A DNA stretch of 14,896 bases from the NCBI GenBank assembly GCA_002434595.1, contig DJKK01000320.1:34378-49273 (forward strand). The letters are read 5' to 3'. Shown piece by piece: positions 7,877 through 14,401 of this stretch (its first letter is position 1; every line of letters starts with the position of its first letter). The position numbers and the translations under genes are program-made. The stretch is from Alphaproteobacteria bacterium UBA6544. GTDB lineage: Bacteria; Pseudomonadota; Alphaproteobacteria; UBA8366. Under the pieces are notes generated by a model that saw only the letters and a program-made list of their open reading frames with translations, did not search any database and had not been told where the DNA came from.

Positions 7877-9100
7877 CTATTCGGCTGCAGATTCGTTCGT
7901 TTCCGGGCGGCCATCCACCGTAGCGCCTGTGGCCAGCATTGACGCAACCGCGTCTTCGTCGAAGCCAGCTTCACGAAGCACCTCGACACTGTGTTCCCCG
8001 AGCGCGGCCGGCAAATCTCGAATATCCAGCTGTGTGCGCGAAAATGTCGATCCGGGCCCAACCAATCGAATTTGCCCTTCTGTCGGATGATCAAACATCT
8101 GGAACAGACCGACCGCGTCTAGGTGCGGATCGTCCGCGAGTTCACCGAGCGGCGTCGCAGGCCCGTTAGGAACATCTGCTGCATCGAGTGCCTGCAATAA
8201 TTCTTCGGTCTGCCAATCCGCGACGCACTCCGCGACGATGGCGTATAGATCACCGATATGCTCGCTCCGCAGTTTCGCATCATTTACCTTCGGATCATCG
8301 ACGAGATCCGGCCGGTCCATGAGTTCGAAGAAAGCGCGCCATTGCTTCGTGTTATAGGGTAAAACGCAGACGTGACCGTCACGGGTCGCATAGGGTCGGC
8401 GATACTCGACCATGGACCGTTCATACCCGGCATGGCCGAGCGCAGGCTCCCAGGTCTGACCGGCCTGATGTTCGACCATGTTGAATCCGACAAGCGATTC
8501 GAGCATTGGGACTTCGACCAATTGACCTTCACCGGTCCGTTCCTTGTGGAAGAGCGCCGCCATCGTCGCGTGCACCACAAATTGAGACCCGATCTTGTCG
8601 CAAATCGAAGAATTGACGAAGCGGGGCGGGCCTTCACGTCCACCTTGCATCGCCGCCATACCGGACATGCCTTGAATAATATCGTCATAGGCCGGCCGTT
8701 TTGCGTAGGGCCCCGCTTGCCCAAAGCCTACCAATTCCATGTAGACAACTTCCGGATTGACCTTCTGGCAACTCTCATAGCCGAGGCCCAACCGCGCCAT
8801 TGCTGCCGGGCGGACGGAACAGACGATTGCATCAACGCTCTTGGCGATCTTGAGATAGGCCTTCTTTCCTTCTTCCTTCTTGAGATCGAGCACGATGCAG
8901 CGCTTGTTGCGGTTCGACATCAAGAAAAAGCCGCCCATTCCGTCGTTTTTCATGGGTGCTAAGGCCCGCGTTATATCGCCCTCGGGCGATTCGACCTTGA
9001 TGACATCGGCACCGTAATCCGCGAGAATCTGGGTCGCATAGGGTCCATAGGCAACGGTCGTCAGATCCAAAATCTTGATACCCGAAAGCGGTCCCGGCAA
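7877..9100 (-). CDS. CaiB/BaiF family (class III) CoA-transferase
   Basis: The 407-residue enzyme moves CoA between carboxylic acids through a covalent aspartyl intermediate. The family includes formyl-CoA, carnitine, bile-acid and succinyl-CoA transferases and alpha-methylacyl-CoA racemase. What is seen: the N-terminal PLSGIKILDLTTVAYGPYATQILADYGADVIKVE (about 4-37), a Rossmann-type family signature; NRNKRCIVLDLK (63-74); PAYDDIIQGMSG (136-147); and ICDKIGS (166-172), whose Asp168 is the likely catalytic nucleophile. The start is TTG: no ATG or GTG fits, while GGAGG (9109-9113) stands 8 bases before it. It begins 4 bases after the nitroreductase stop, so the two are probably translationally coupled. 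Its position tail to tail with an acyl-CoA dehydrogenase pair suggests CoA recycling in the same pathway. The substrate cannot be deduced. Confidence 0.88.
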   Translation of the reverse strand: MPGPLSGIKILDLTTVAYGPYATQILADYGADVIKVESPEGDITRALAPMKNDGMGGFFLMSNRNKRCIVLDLKKEEGKKAYLKIAKSVDAIVCSVRPAAMARLGLGYESCQKVNPEVVYMELVGFGQAGPYAKRPAYDDIIQGMSGMAAMQGGREGPPRFVNSSICDKIGSQFVVHATMAALFHKERTGEGQLVEVPMLESLVGFNMVEHQAGQTWEPALGHAGYERSMVEYRRPYATRDGHVCVLPYNTKQWRAFFELMDRPDLVDDPKVNDAKLRSEHIGDLYAIVAECVADWQTEELLQALDAADVPNGPATPLGELADDPHLDAVGLFQMFDHPTEGQIRLVGPGSTFSRTQLDIRDLPAALGEHSVEVLREAGFDEDAVASMLATGATVDGRPETNESAAE

Positions 9101-9104
9101 CGTT

Positions 9105-9779
9105 CTATCCTCCGTGGAAAGTCACGAAATCCTCGACTGGCTCGCGATCGGTCGTAAGCGTATTCACGAGCGCATCGGTATCTTCGTATCCCAAAGACAT
9201 ACCGCAATGCACAAGTTGAATTTCCGGCAGATTCAGGTGCCTCTCGACAACGTCGTGATAATTCGCCCAAGCGGCCTGCGGGCAGGTATGGAGACCTTGG
9301 CCACGCGCGGCGAGGCAAATGTTCTGGATGAACATGCCGTAATCGAGCCAGCTCATCCAACCCATGTCCCGGTCGATCGTGAAAATGAGACCAACCGGTG
9401 CGCCAAAAAAGATGTAATTCTGCGCGTGAAACTTGCGCGTCTTCTCCCGTTCCCCCTTCCCAATACCGAGAAGTCCGTAAAGATCCCAACCGACCTTACG
9501 CCGCCGCGCGAGGTACGGGTCACGGCTTTTCTCAAGATAGTGCAGCCGGTCGCTCTCATGCTCTTCCGGCAAATTCCAGAATGCGTCTAAAACCGAATCG
9601 CAAAGCGATTTAAGGGCGTCACCGGTGAAAACGTGCACGTGCCACGGTTGCATATTCGTACCGCTCGGCGCCCGGCTCGCAACTTCCAGAATATGCGATA
9701 ACATCTCCGGCTCGACAGAATCCGATTTAAATGCCCGTACTGATCGGCGGGTCGTAATAGCTTCATCGACGCTCAGCAT
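9105..9779 (-). CDS. nitroreductase family FMN-dependent oxidoreductase
   Basis: The 224-residue protein has the nitroreductase-family FMN site: TTRRSVRAF (9-17), with the two Arg and Ser that hold the FMN phosphate, and APSGTNMQPWHVHVF (37-51). The C-terminal SLGYEDTDALVN is the usual closing motif before the swapped tail. Such proteins are homodimeric NAD(P)H-using flavoproteins that reduce nitro-aromatics, quinones or enoate-like compounds, and the physiological substrate is often unknown. The segment about 85-120 is longer than in minimal members and resembles the group annotated as nitrobenzoate/nitroarene reductases. The start at 9779 follows GGAAGGGAC. It is the first gene of a two-gene minus-strand unit with the CoA-transferase; its role there could be a redox step on an acyl-CoA or an electron-acceptor function. 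Confidence 0.85.
   Translation of the reverse strand: MLSVDEAITTRRSVRAFKSDSVEPEMLSHILEVASRAPSGTNMQPWHVHVFTGDALKSLCDSVLDAFWNLPEEHESDRLHYLEKSRDPYLARRRKVGWDLYGLLGIGKGEREKTRKFHAQNYIFFGAPVGLIFTIDRDMGWMSWLDYGMFIQNICLAARGQGLHTCPQAAWANYHDVVERHLNLPEIQLVHCGMSLGYEDTDALVNTLTTDREPVEDFVTFHGG
9109..9113 (-). promoter_or_regulatory. ribosome binding site supporting a TTG start for the CoA-transferase
   Basis: On the minus strand GGAGG lies 8 bases before the TTG at 9100 and just before the nitroreductase stop codon (9105-9107). It supports TTG as the real start and coupling of the two genes. Confidence 0.7.
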
Positions 9780-9916
9780 GCGTCCCTTCCAAAATCAAGT
9801 TGTATCCAAATCTTTTGGGAATTTCGCTTGAAACTCTCCACCACCGCGCATGGACGCGGCGCCATGGTTGCAGATAGTACTACTACCGGACTTTGACAGC
9901 CCGGCCGTATGGTCGA

Positions 9917-10084
9917 TCAGTGTTCAGATAGACTGGCTATCTCATCTTTGATCGCCAATTTTTGCCGTTTCAGATCTGCGGTTGCCCCCATATTCGGCAT
10001 CGGACGGCTGTTCTCGTCTTCGAGTTCCGTCTCGAGCTCGGCATGCTTTTTTTGGAGGGTTTCGATCTGCTCCGCAACTGACAT
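9917..10084 (-). CDS. YdcH / DUF465 family small protein (copy 1)
   Basis: The 55-residue protein is predicted to be a short helical hairpin: MSVAEQIETLQKKHAELETEL, a turn with Pro residues (SRPMPNMG), then LKRQKLAIKDEIASL. This is the DUF465 (YdcH, SlyX-like) pattern, with a heptad-like spacing of hydrophobic residues suitable for coiled-coil pairing. The function is not established. The start at 10084 is chosen because AGGGAG stands 8 bases upstream and family members begin close to here; a GTG/ATG reading from 10114 would add ten poorly conserved residues. A second, different copy lies at 11872-12072. In related genomes two such genes often lie together beside purE; here they are 1.8 kb apart on opposite strands, with two other genes between them. 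Confidence 0.75.
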   Translation of the reverse strand: MSVAEQIETLQKKHAELETELEDENSRPMPNMGATADLKRQKLAIKDEIASLSEH

Positions 10085-10138
10085 ATTTGAACTCCCTGTT
10101 TGTCTCCGCGCCATTGACCTTCGGAAGTCCTTGCGACT

Positions 10139-10146
10139 ATTTTATA
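10139..10146 (-). promoter_or_regulatory. candidate -10 element upstream of ydcH copy 1
   Basis: Minus strand TATAAAAT, about 55 bases before the start codon at 10084. No convincing -35 box lies at 16-18 bases, so this is a weak call. Confidence 0.3.
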
Positions 10147-10253
10147 CCATCGAATTCCGGGCGACCGTTGGCCCGCAGCGCTACAAGAAAGTTTAGCGCG
10201 ATCACATCAAGCTGTCACCCATCCGTTACAAAAGATTTTCTTAGAATCGGACT

Positions 10254-10760
10254 TTAATCGGATTCGCTCATGCCCGCCGTAAGTAAATCGACGAGATTCG
10301 ATACGTCTCCAGTGACCGTTATACCGCGATAGTGGAAATAGGCCTCTAGCGCTTCACGGGCATATGCTGGGCCACCGGGCCCCACAACGGAAGGCGCCAA
10401 CGACGCCAAAACGGATTGCATGACTCGCTCCGCATCAAGTTCCAGGCGTTTAATCTCTCCGCGAAGCGGCTCCGAAATCTCAGGAAGAATGCCTCTTACG
10501 CCACCCTTCATCTCGCGCCGCAGACTACGTAGAACTTCGATGACCTCCCGCTGCCATTCCCCGAGATTCCGATCGGCCCGTTCGAAGAAGGTCGCGTCGA
10601 GCGGCAGTCGCCCCTCCTGCCCACACCAACAACAGAAAAGCACTACATTGACATCCGCACCGTAATCGTCCTGCAGCGCGATCAACCGCTCCGAAACACC
10701 CGGCAGACGATAGATTTCGAGCGAGAAATCCCAAAAATTATCTGCTGAGGTCCTGTTCAT
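10254..10760 (-). CDS. TIGR02444 / DUF2390 family protein
   Basis: The 168-residue protein carries the family's start, NFWDFSLEIYRLPGV (about 8-22), followed by LQDDYGADVNVVLFCCWCG (about 29-47). The rest is charged and probably helical. No signal peptide or membrane span is seen. The biochemical function of the family is unknown to me. The ATG overlaps the stop codon of the upstream phosphofructokinase-like gene by four bases (ATGA, 10757-10760), so translation is probably coupled. The cysteine pair CCWC could bind a metal, but this is common in the family and not proof. Confidence 0.8.
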   Translation of the reverse strand: MNRTSADNFWDFSLEIYRLPGVSERLIALQDDYGADVNVVLFCCWCGQEGRLPLDATFFERADRNLGEWQREVIEVLRSLRREMKGGVRGILPEISEPLRGEIKRLELDAERVMQSVLASLAPSVVGPGGPAYAREALEAYFHYRGITVTGDVSNLVDLLTAGMSESD

Positions 10761-11752
10761 CTGTAACCAAACGAAATACCGAGATCACGAGCCGTAGCGA
10801 CAACCGACCCGTCGGAATCGACCGAATGATAAGCGGAGATCGCGTCCGCAATGGGCACGTCTATAACCGCTCGACTGCGCCAGGCCGCCATCCGGTTGCG
10901 TGCGCCTTCGGCCAATAGATCGCCGGCGCGAACGCCGCACGCCGATGTCATCAGCCCGTCTCTTGCCGTGGGTATTCCGCCCCTTTGGACATGCCCCAAC
11001 ACTGTGAGCCGAATGTCCGGCGTCACTATCTTGGAGAGGCGTGCCGTAAGGGTATGGCCTATACCGCCGAGGAGTTTGGTGCCGGTCGCGTTACCTCCAG
11101 TTACTTCCCCGCCCTCGAGCGACTTGACGGCCTCGACCACGATGATCAGGGCAAATCTGCGACCACGCTCCTTTGCGGTTTCGAGATGCCTCGCCACACG
11201 CGCTATGTCGTATGGAATTTCGAGTATCAGAATCACATCTGCACCAACGACAATGCCGAAAAAGAGTAGAATATGGCCCGCGTCCCACCCCATGACCTTA
11301 AGAATGTTCACCCGGCCATGGCTGGCAGCCGTCGGCTGAAGCAGGTCGAGGGCTTCAGTAGCGACATGCACGGCGGTATCGTATCCAACCGCAACCTCGG
11401 TCACGCCGACATCGTTGTCGATCGTCTTCGGAATGCAAATCAGTGAAATTCCAACCTTGTCGCCTAGTTTCTTCAGGAGCGCCAGGGAGCCGTCTAAAGA
11501 TTCTGAGGCAAGGGGATTGCCGGTATTGGTGCTGCCAAGAATTGTACCGCTCTGCCGTATCAGCGTTCCATCAAAGTCGTTGGGCGATAGCGGCCGATTC
11601 TCAACTAGTTTCTGAAACAAACCGAGCGTCCCAATCTCGATCCCGATGACTTTCCAGCCATGGCCCAAATCCGCACGAGGAACAACCGCGCGCAGGGCCG
11701 TATTCAATCCCGCACATTCGCCACCGCTCGTCATAAGCCCAATCCGCGGCAT
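10757..11752 (-). CDS. 6-phosphofructokinase-like protein with internal deletion, possibly inactive
   Basis: The 331-residue protein is clearly of the PfkA superfamily: RIGLMTSGGECAGLN at the N-terminus, PKTIDNDVG (108-116; catalytic Asp112, and Lys109 as in PPi-type enzymes), and LGHVQRGG in the C-terminal half. However, the segment between LGSTN (72-76) and DGS (87-89) is 20-30 residues shorter than in homologues I remember. That removes the helix and strand before the GGDGS nucleotide loop, of which only LDGS remains. The F6P-loop MGR has become MGW (154-156), PEIPY has become LEIPY, and GGD has become GGE. The reading frame is intact, so this is an in-frame loss and not a simple frameshift. 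It may be a decaying paralogue or a pseudoenzyme with another role. The second ATG (11752) matches the family start; an ATG at 11761 adds three residues. The stop overlaps the TIGR02444 gene. Confidence 0.75.
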   Translation of the reverse strand: MPRIGLMTSGGECAGLNTALRAVVPRADLGHGWKVIGIEIGTLGLFQKLVENRPLSPNDFDGTLIRQSGTILGSTNTGNPLASESLDGSLALLKKLGDKVGISLICIPKTIDNDVGVTEVAVGYDTAVHVATEALDLLQPTAASHGRVNILKVMGWDAGHILLFFGIVVGADVILILEIPYDIARVARHLETAKERGRRFALIIVVEAVKSLEGGEVTGGNATGTKLLGGIGHTLTARLSKIVTPDIRLTVLGHVQRGGIPTARDGLMTSACGVRAGDLLAEGARNRMAAWRSRAVIDVPIADAISAYHSVDSDGSVVATARDLGISFGYR

Positions 11753-11871
11753 ACTCGCCATTTCCTCAATCCGGTGCTTTCCCTATCCGTTATGGGCATG
11801 CTAATTCCCCCACTCTCAAACACCATGGATTTTGTTACACTTCAGAAACCGCTAATGCGACGTGTCAAGGT

Positions 11872-12072
11872 ATGGATCGAAATCAAGAAATAATATACCA
11901 GCTCGAAGAGCTGAAATCGGAACACCGCGGCCTTGACGAAGCCATCGCGCGAATTGCAATAACGCCCCCATTCGACCAGCTTCACATTCAACGATTGAAG
12001 AAACGCAAACTTATCCTCAAGGATCAGATCGCCATCCTTGAGAATCAACTCCTGCCCGACATCATCGCCTAA
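11872..12072 (+). CDS. YdcH / DUF465 family small protein (copy 2)
   Basis: The 66-residue helical protein has the pattern of the second DUF465 type: LEELKSEHRGLDEAI, a loop with PPFDQLHIQ, then RLKKRKLILKDQIAILENQ ending LLPDIIA. It is rich in Leu, Lys and Glu and suited to a coiled coil. The function is unknown. The only in-frame start is the ATG at 11872; an AAGG lies just 2 bases before it, which is closer than usual, so initiation may be weak or depend on a short leader. It lies 300 bases before purE in the same direction, a neighbourhood commonly seen for this family in Rhodospirillales (from memory), and diverges from the phosphofructokinase-like gene. Confidence 0.75.
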   Translation: MDRNQEIIYQLEELKSEHRGLDEAIARIAITPPFDQLHIQRLKKRKLILKDQIAILENQLLPDIIA

Positions 12073-12371
12073 TCTCCGAAATACCTATTAGCGCCCGCCA
12101 ACGCCGATTCCGTAATCTGCAACGCAGGGTCGACATCACGACCTACGAACACGATTGCTAATTCAGCGCTGTTTGTTTTCTTCCACTTCCATATAGCCCT
12201 TCCTTCCGGACCCGCGAAAAACCGGCGGCGGCGCATTTTTCTCCGAGTCATTAGGCCAGATTAAAGAAACCGACTTGAAGTCTGTCCGGACGACTACTAG
12301 TAGGAACCATTGCCATGACACCCGAAGGGGCGTGGATGCGCCGGAGCGGCGATGCATAAAGGGAAGATGAC
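12073..12371 (+). other. 299-base gap between ydcH copy 2 and purE
   Basis: No convincing gene was found. A minus-strand frame (12069-12251, 60 codons) has no recognisable family and no good ribosome binding site. A weak promoter-like pair TTGAAG (12275-12280) and TAGTAG (12298-12303) with 17-base spacing could serve purE. A 14-codon frame beginning ATG at 12315 and ending TAA at 12357-12359 lies just before the purE ribosome binding site and could be a leader peptide or chance. Confidence 0.4.
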
Positions 12372-12860
12372 ATGTTGGGAAATCCGTTGGTAGGTATCAT
12401 TATGGACAGCGCAGCCGATTGGCCGACAATGCAAAAATCGACTGAAATCCTTGATGAACTTGGCATCGCCAACGAAGCACGCGTGATTTCTGCACACCAG
12501 ACACCCGCCCGTTTGCATGAGTATATTTCGACGGCGCGCGATCGTGGAGTAAAAGTCATCATCGCCGGTGCCGGTAAGGCAGCGGTATTGCCGGGCGCCG
12601 CCGCTGCGCTGACATCTCTCCCCGTCCTCGGCGTGCCAATGAAGACAGCAGATCTAGGCGGCAGAGACAGCTTGCTATCCATAGTACAGACGCCAGCGGG
12701 GAATCCAGTTGGCACCTTGGCGATTGGGACTGCCGGCGCCACAAATGCCGGCCTATTTGCGGCCGCCATCCTGGCGCTTGGCGACGATACCATCATGGGC
12801 GCGCTCGAAGATTGGCGCGACAGACTAACAGCAAGCGTGCCGGACACGCCCCACGCGTAA
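12372..12860 (+). CDS. purE: PurE-like N5-CAIR mutase with altered active site
   Basis: The 162-residue protein has the PurE length and overall sequence. Normal PurE moves the carboxylate of N5-CAIR to give CAIR in purine synthesis, as an octamer. Conserved parts are NPLVGIIM at the start, SAH (40-42, with the catalytic His42), LPVLGVP (83-89), and DSLLSIVQTPAGNPVGTLAIG (99-119). Several near-invariant residues differ: the GSxSD loop reads DSAAD (12-16), SAHRTP reads SAHQTP (Gln43), GAGGAAHLPG reads GAGKAAVLPG (Lys69, Val72), and AIGR/K reads AIGT (120). The Ser, Arg and His lost here contact the substrate phosphate or ribose, or line the site, in known PurE. The frame is intact and AGGGAAG precedes the start. 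No purK follows. It may be an inactive or repurposed copy. Confidence 0.75.
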   Translation: MLGNPLVGIIMDSAADWPTMQKSTEILDELGIANEARVISAHQTPARLHEYISTARDRGVKVIIAGAGKAAVLPGAAAALTSLPVLGVPMKTADLGGRDSLLSIVQTPAGNPVGTLAIGTAGATNAGLFAAAILALGDDTIMGALEDWRDRLTASVPDTPHA

Positions 12861-12864
12861 CAAC

Positions 12865-13491
12865 TTAAAGACGGGGAGCTTGCGGACGGACCTTACGAGA
12901 CAATAAACCAAACGGCCGGCGCAGCCGATCGACAACTTTCGGCAAACGCATCACGTCTGCAATTCGGCGATCGACAAACTCAGCCGTGTCTGCGCAATCC
13001 GGCGAGCCATCCTGCAACATAAACAGGACTGCGGATGCATAAACACCCGAAAGCAGACCGCGTTTTGAGTAAAAGTTCCAATCGGTCGCCTTATCCCCGG
13101 CACATCGCCAAATCATATCAACAGTGCGATATAGGATTCGGACAGACAGCGCGGAATGGCTTGGCATTGCTAAGTAAGTTACCGCCCGGCGGACCGCCTC
13201 GCGGTCTTCAGCTGCCAACGCCAATCTCACCTTCACGGCATATCCCACACGATCGCGGACGCGCATTCCCGAGGTTACTTCCGCGACAAGCCGGCGTTCC
13301 ATCTCATTGTCGAGAAGATGGCTGTGCAATTCGATCATCTCAGCGCCACCATCCGGAAAAAGCGCCCGCGCGGCCTCCTGGGAAATACCCACGTCCGCCG
13401 CAACTGATTTCAGTGCGCGGTCACTCCATCCGTCGAACGCGACGTGCGGTAACGTTCCGCGCAACAAATCCGTTCTTGAATCATGGGTCAT
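12865..13491 (-). CDS. COQ9 family protein
   Basis: The 208-residue protein matches the COQ9 (TIGR02396) family, a TetR-like helical fold that in mitochondria binds lipids and assists COQ7 in ubiquinone synthesis. The N-terminal helices (about residues 9-45) resemble a TetR DNA-binding domain, with ALKSVAADVGIS in the helix-turn-helix position. The C-terminal half has the family motif DWNFYSKRGLLSGVYASAVLFMLQD (about 137-161), where the hydrophobic lipid-binding surface lies. No obvious damage is seen. It overlaps the def stop codon by four bases, so def-COQ9 is an operon with coupled translation, and it ends 4 bases from the convergent purE. COQ9 beside rpsU is a familiar alphaproteobacterial arrangement. 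Confidence 0.85.
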   Translation of the reverse strand: MTHDSRTDLLRGTLPHVAFDGWSDRALKSVAADVGISQEAARALFPDGGAEMIELHSHLLDNEMERRLVAEVTSGMRVRDRVGYAVKVRLALAAEDREAVRRAVTYLAMPSHSALSVRILYRTVDMIWRCAGDKATDWNFYSKRGLLSGVYASAVLFMLQDGSPDCADTAEFVDRRIADVMRLPKVVDRLRRPFGLLSRKVRPQAPRL

Positions 13492-14042
13492 TCGTCCACG
13501 TCCGCCGCGTCTTTATCATCGCCTTCGCCATGATAGCGAAGTTGATCGCTGAACATTAACAAGGAGAGATCCTCCATGCGCTGCGGGTAAAGGAAGCCGT
13601 CGAGATGGTCGCATTCATGCTGAACCACTCGGGCATGGAAGCCTTCCGCAATCCGCTCAATACGTTCGCCACCCGGGGTCATCGCCCGATAGCGTATTTC
13701 GGTATATCGCGGAACAGCGCCCATCATCCCCGGTACGGACAGGCATCCTTCCCAATCAACACTGCGCTCATCCGTGAGAGGTTCGACGACCGGGTTAATC
13801 AGAACAGTCAAAGGGACTACGTCCAAAACGTCCTCGTCACGACCCTCCGGAACATGAAACATCACGACCTGCAACGGCACATGCACTTGCGGCGCTGCAA
13901 GACCGGCCCCATCAGCATCGATCATAGTCTCGAGCATGTCATCTATCAGTCGGCGGATTTCCGGTGCTGTCGGATCTGCCACTTCGGCGGACGGCGCGCG
14001 CAGCGCCGGATGCCCCATCTTTGCGATTTTCAGAATGGCCAT
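13488..14042 (-). CDS. def: peptide deformylase
   Basis: The 184-residue metalloenzyme removes the N-formyl group from new proteins in the cytoplasm. All three family motifs are complete: GAGLAAPQ (45-52), WEGCLSVPG (97-105, metal ligand Cys100) and QHECDHLDG (141-149, HExxH with His142 and His146 as metal ligands and Glu143 catalytic). Length is normal for a type I deformylase with a short acidic tail (about 174-184). The ATG at 14042 is the natural start, though no strong ribosome binding site precedes it. It is the first gene of the def-COQ9 unit and diverges from rpsU. Genomes often carry more than one def, so this need not be the only copy. Confidence 0.92.
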   Translation of the reverse strand: MAILKIAKMGHPALRAPSAEVADPTAPEIRRLIDDMLETMIDADGAGLAAPQVHVPLQVVMFHVPEGRDEDVLDVVPLTVLINPVVEPLTDERSVDWEGCLSVPGMMGAVPRYTEIRYRAMTPGGERIERIAEGFHARVVQHECDHLDGFLYPQRMEDLSLLMFSDQLRYHGEGDDKDAADVDE

Positions 14043-14070
14043 ACAGCACTATATGGTCACTAATTCCAAG

Positions 14071-14099
14071 GTTACAGGGCCCTAGACAACACTTCACAA
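14071..14099 (-). promoter_or_regulatory. candidate promoter for def-COQ9
   Basis: Minus strand TTGTGA (14094-14099), a 17-base spacer, TGTAAC (14071-14076); each box matches four of six consensus bases. The expected start near 14064 would give a leader of about 20 bases. The -35 box overlaps the rpsU -35 box on the other strand. Confidence 0.35.
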
Positions 14100-14105
14100 G
14101 GTGAA
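14093..14105. promoter_or_regulatory. palindrome covering both divergent -35 boxes
   Basis: TTCAC-AAG-GTGAA, a perfect 5-base inverted repeat with a 3-base centre, lies exactly on the overlapping -35 boxes of the def and rpsU promoters. A protein bound here could affect both units. Short enough to occur by chance. Confidence 0.3.
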
Positions 14106-14121
14106 TGCGCTATGATATAAG
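14093..14121 (+). promoter_or_regulatory. sigma70-type promoter for rpsU
   Basis: TTCACA (14093-14098), a 17-base spacer, TATAAG (14116-14121); each box matches five of six consensus bases with ideal spacing. Expected transcript start near 14128, leaving a leader of about 40 bases before the ATC start. Confidence 0.6.
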
Positions 14122-14157
14122 CCGCGGCCAATCCGTAGCGTCATCGAATTTACTGGC

Positions 14158-14162
14158 AGGAG
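14158..14162 (+). promoter_or_regulatory. ribosome binding site that places the rpsU start at ATC
   Basis: AGGAG stands 7 bases before the ATC at 14170, an ideal distance. No ATG, GTG or TTG occurs in frame between the upstream stop (14113-14115) and the conserved coding part, so this site is the main reason for the ATC call. Confidence 0.7.
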
Positions 14163-14169
14163 AAGTCCC

Positions 14170-14376
14170 ATCGTTCACGTCACAGTCCGCGACAATAATG
14201 TCGACCAGGCCCTGAAAGCGCTGAAGAAGAAGATGCAGCGCGAGGGCGTATTCCGCGAAATGAAGCTGCGCCGTTCCTATGAGAAGCCTTCGGAGCGCAA
14301 GGCACGAGAAAAGGCGGAAGCTGTCCGCCGTCATCGTAAGCTGCTTCGCAAGCGGTTGGAACGCGAAGGCTTCTAG
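14170..14376 (+). CDS. rpsU: 30S ribosomal protein bS21, apparent ATC start
   Basis: The 68-residue basic protein is bS21 of alphaproteobacterial type, a component of the small-subunit platform near the 3' end of 16S rRNA that helps initiation. The body reads VTVRDNNVDQALKALKKK, then MQREGVFREMKLRRSYEKP, then a Lys/Arg-rich tail ending REGF. All parts of the family are present, so the gene looks functional. The usual start position carries ATC GTT with no ATG, GTG or TTG in frame; AGGAG at 14158-14162 points to ATC (14170-14172), a very rare start best known as AUU/AUC in infC-like genes. A point mutation or sequencing error of ATG is the main alternative. It has its own promoter and terminator and diverges from def-COQ9. 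Confidence 0.85.
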   Translation: MVHVTVRDNNVDQALKALKKKMQREGVFREMKLRRSYEKPSERKAREKAEAVRRHRKLLRKRLEREGF

Positions 14377-14401
14377 TCATCGCGACGAAGACGGTTCGAG
14401 G

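Noticed and set aside
9893..9922. TTGACA on the plus strand near 9893-9898 as a promoter
   Set aside because: No good -10 box at 16-18 bases and no plus-strand gene follows.
12218..12240. GC-rich stretch followed by T run as a terminator after ydcH copy 2
   Set aside because: The GGCGGCGGCGC stretch has no complementary arm, so no stable hairpin forms.
12069..12251. 60-codon minus-strand frame in the gap before purE
   Set aside because: No family resemblance, no clear ribosome binding site, and a start rich in Arg codons. Kept only as a note in the gap description.
12251..12847. 198-codon open frame on the minus strand
   Set aside because: It is antisense to purE, rich in Ser/Ala/Pro, and has no known motif. 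The plus-strand PurE sequence is clearly the real gene.
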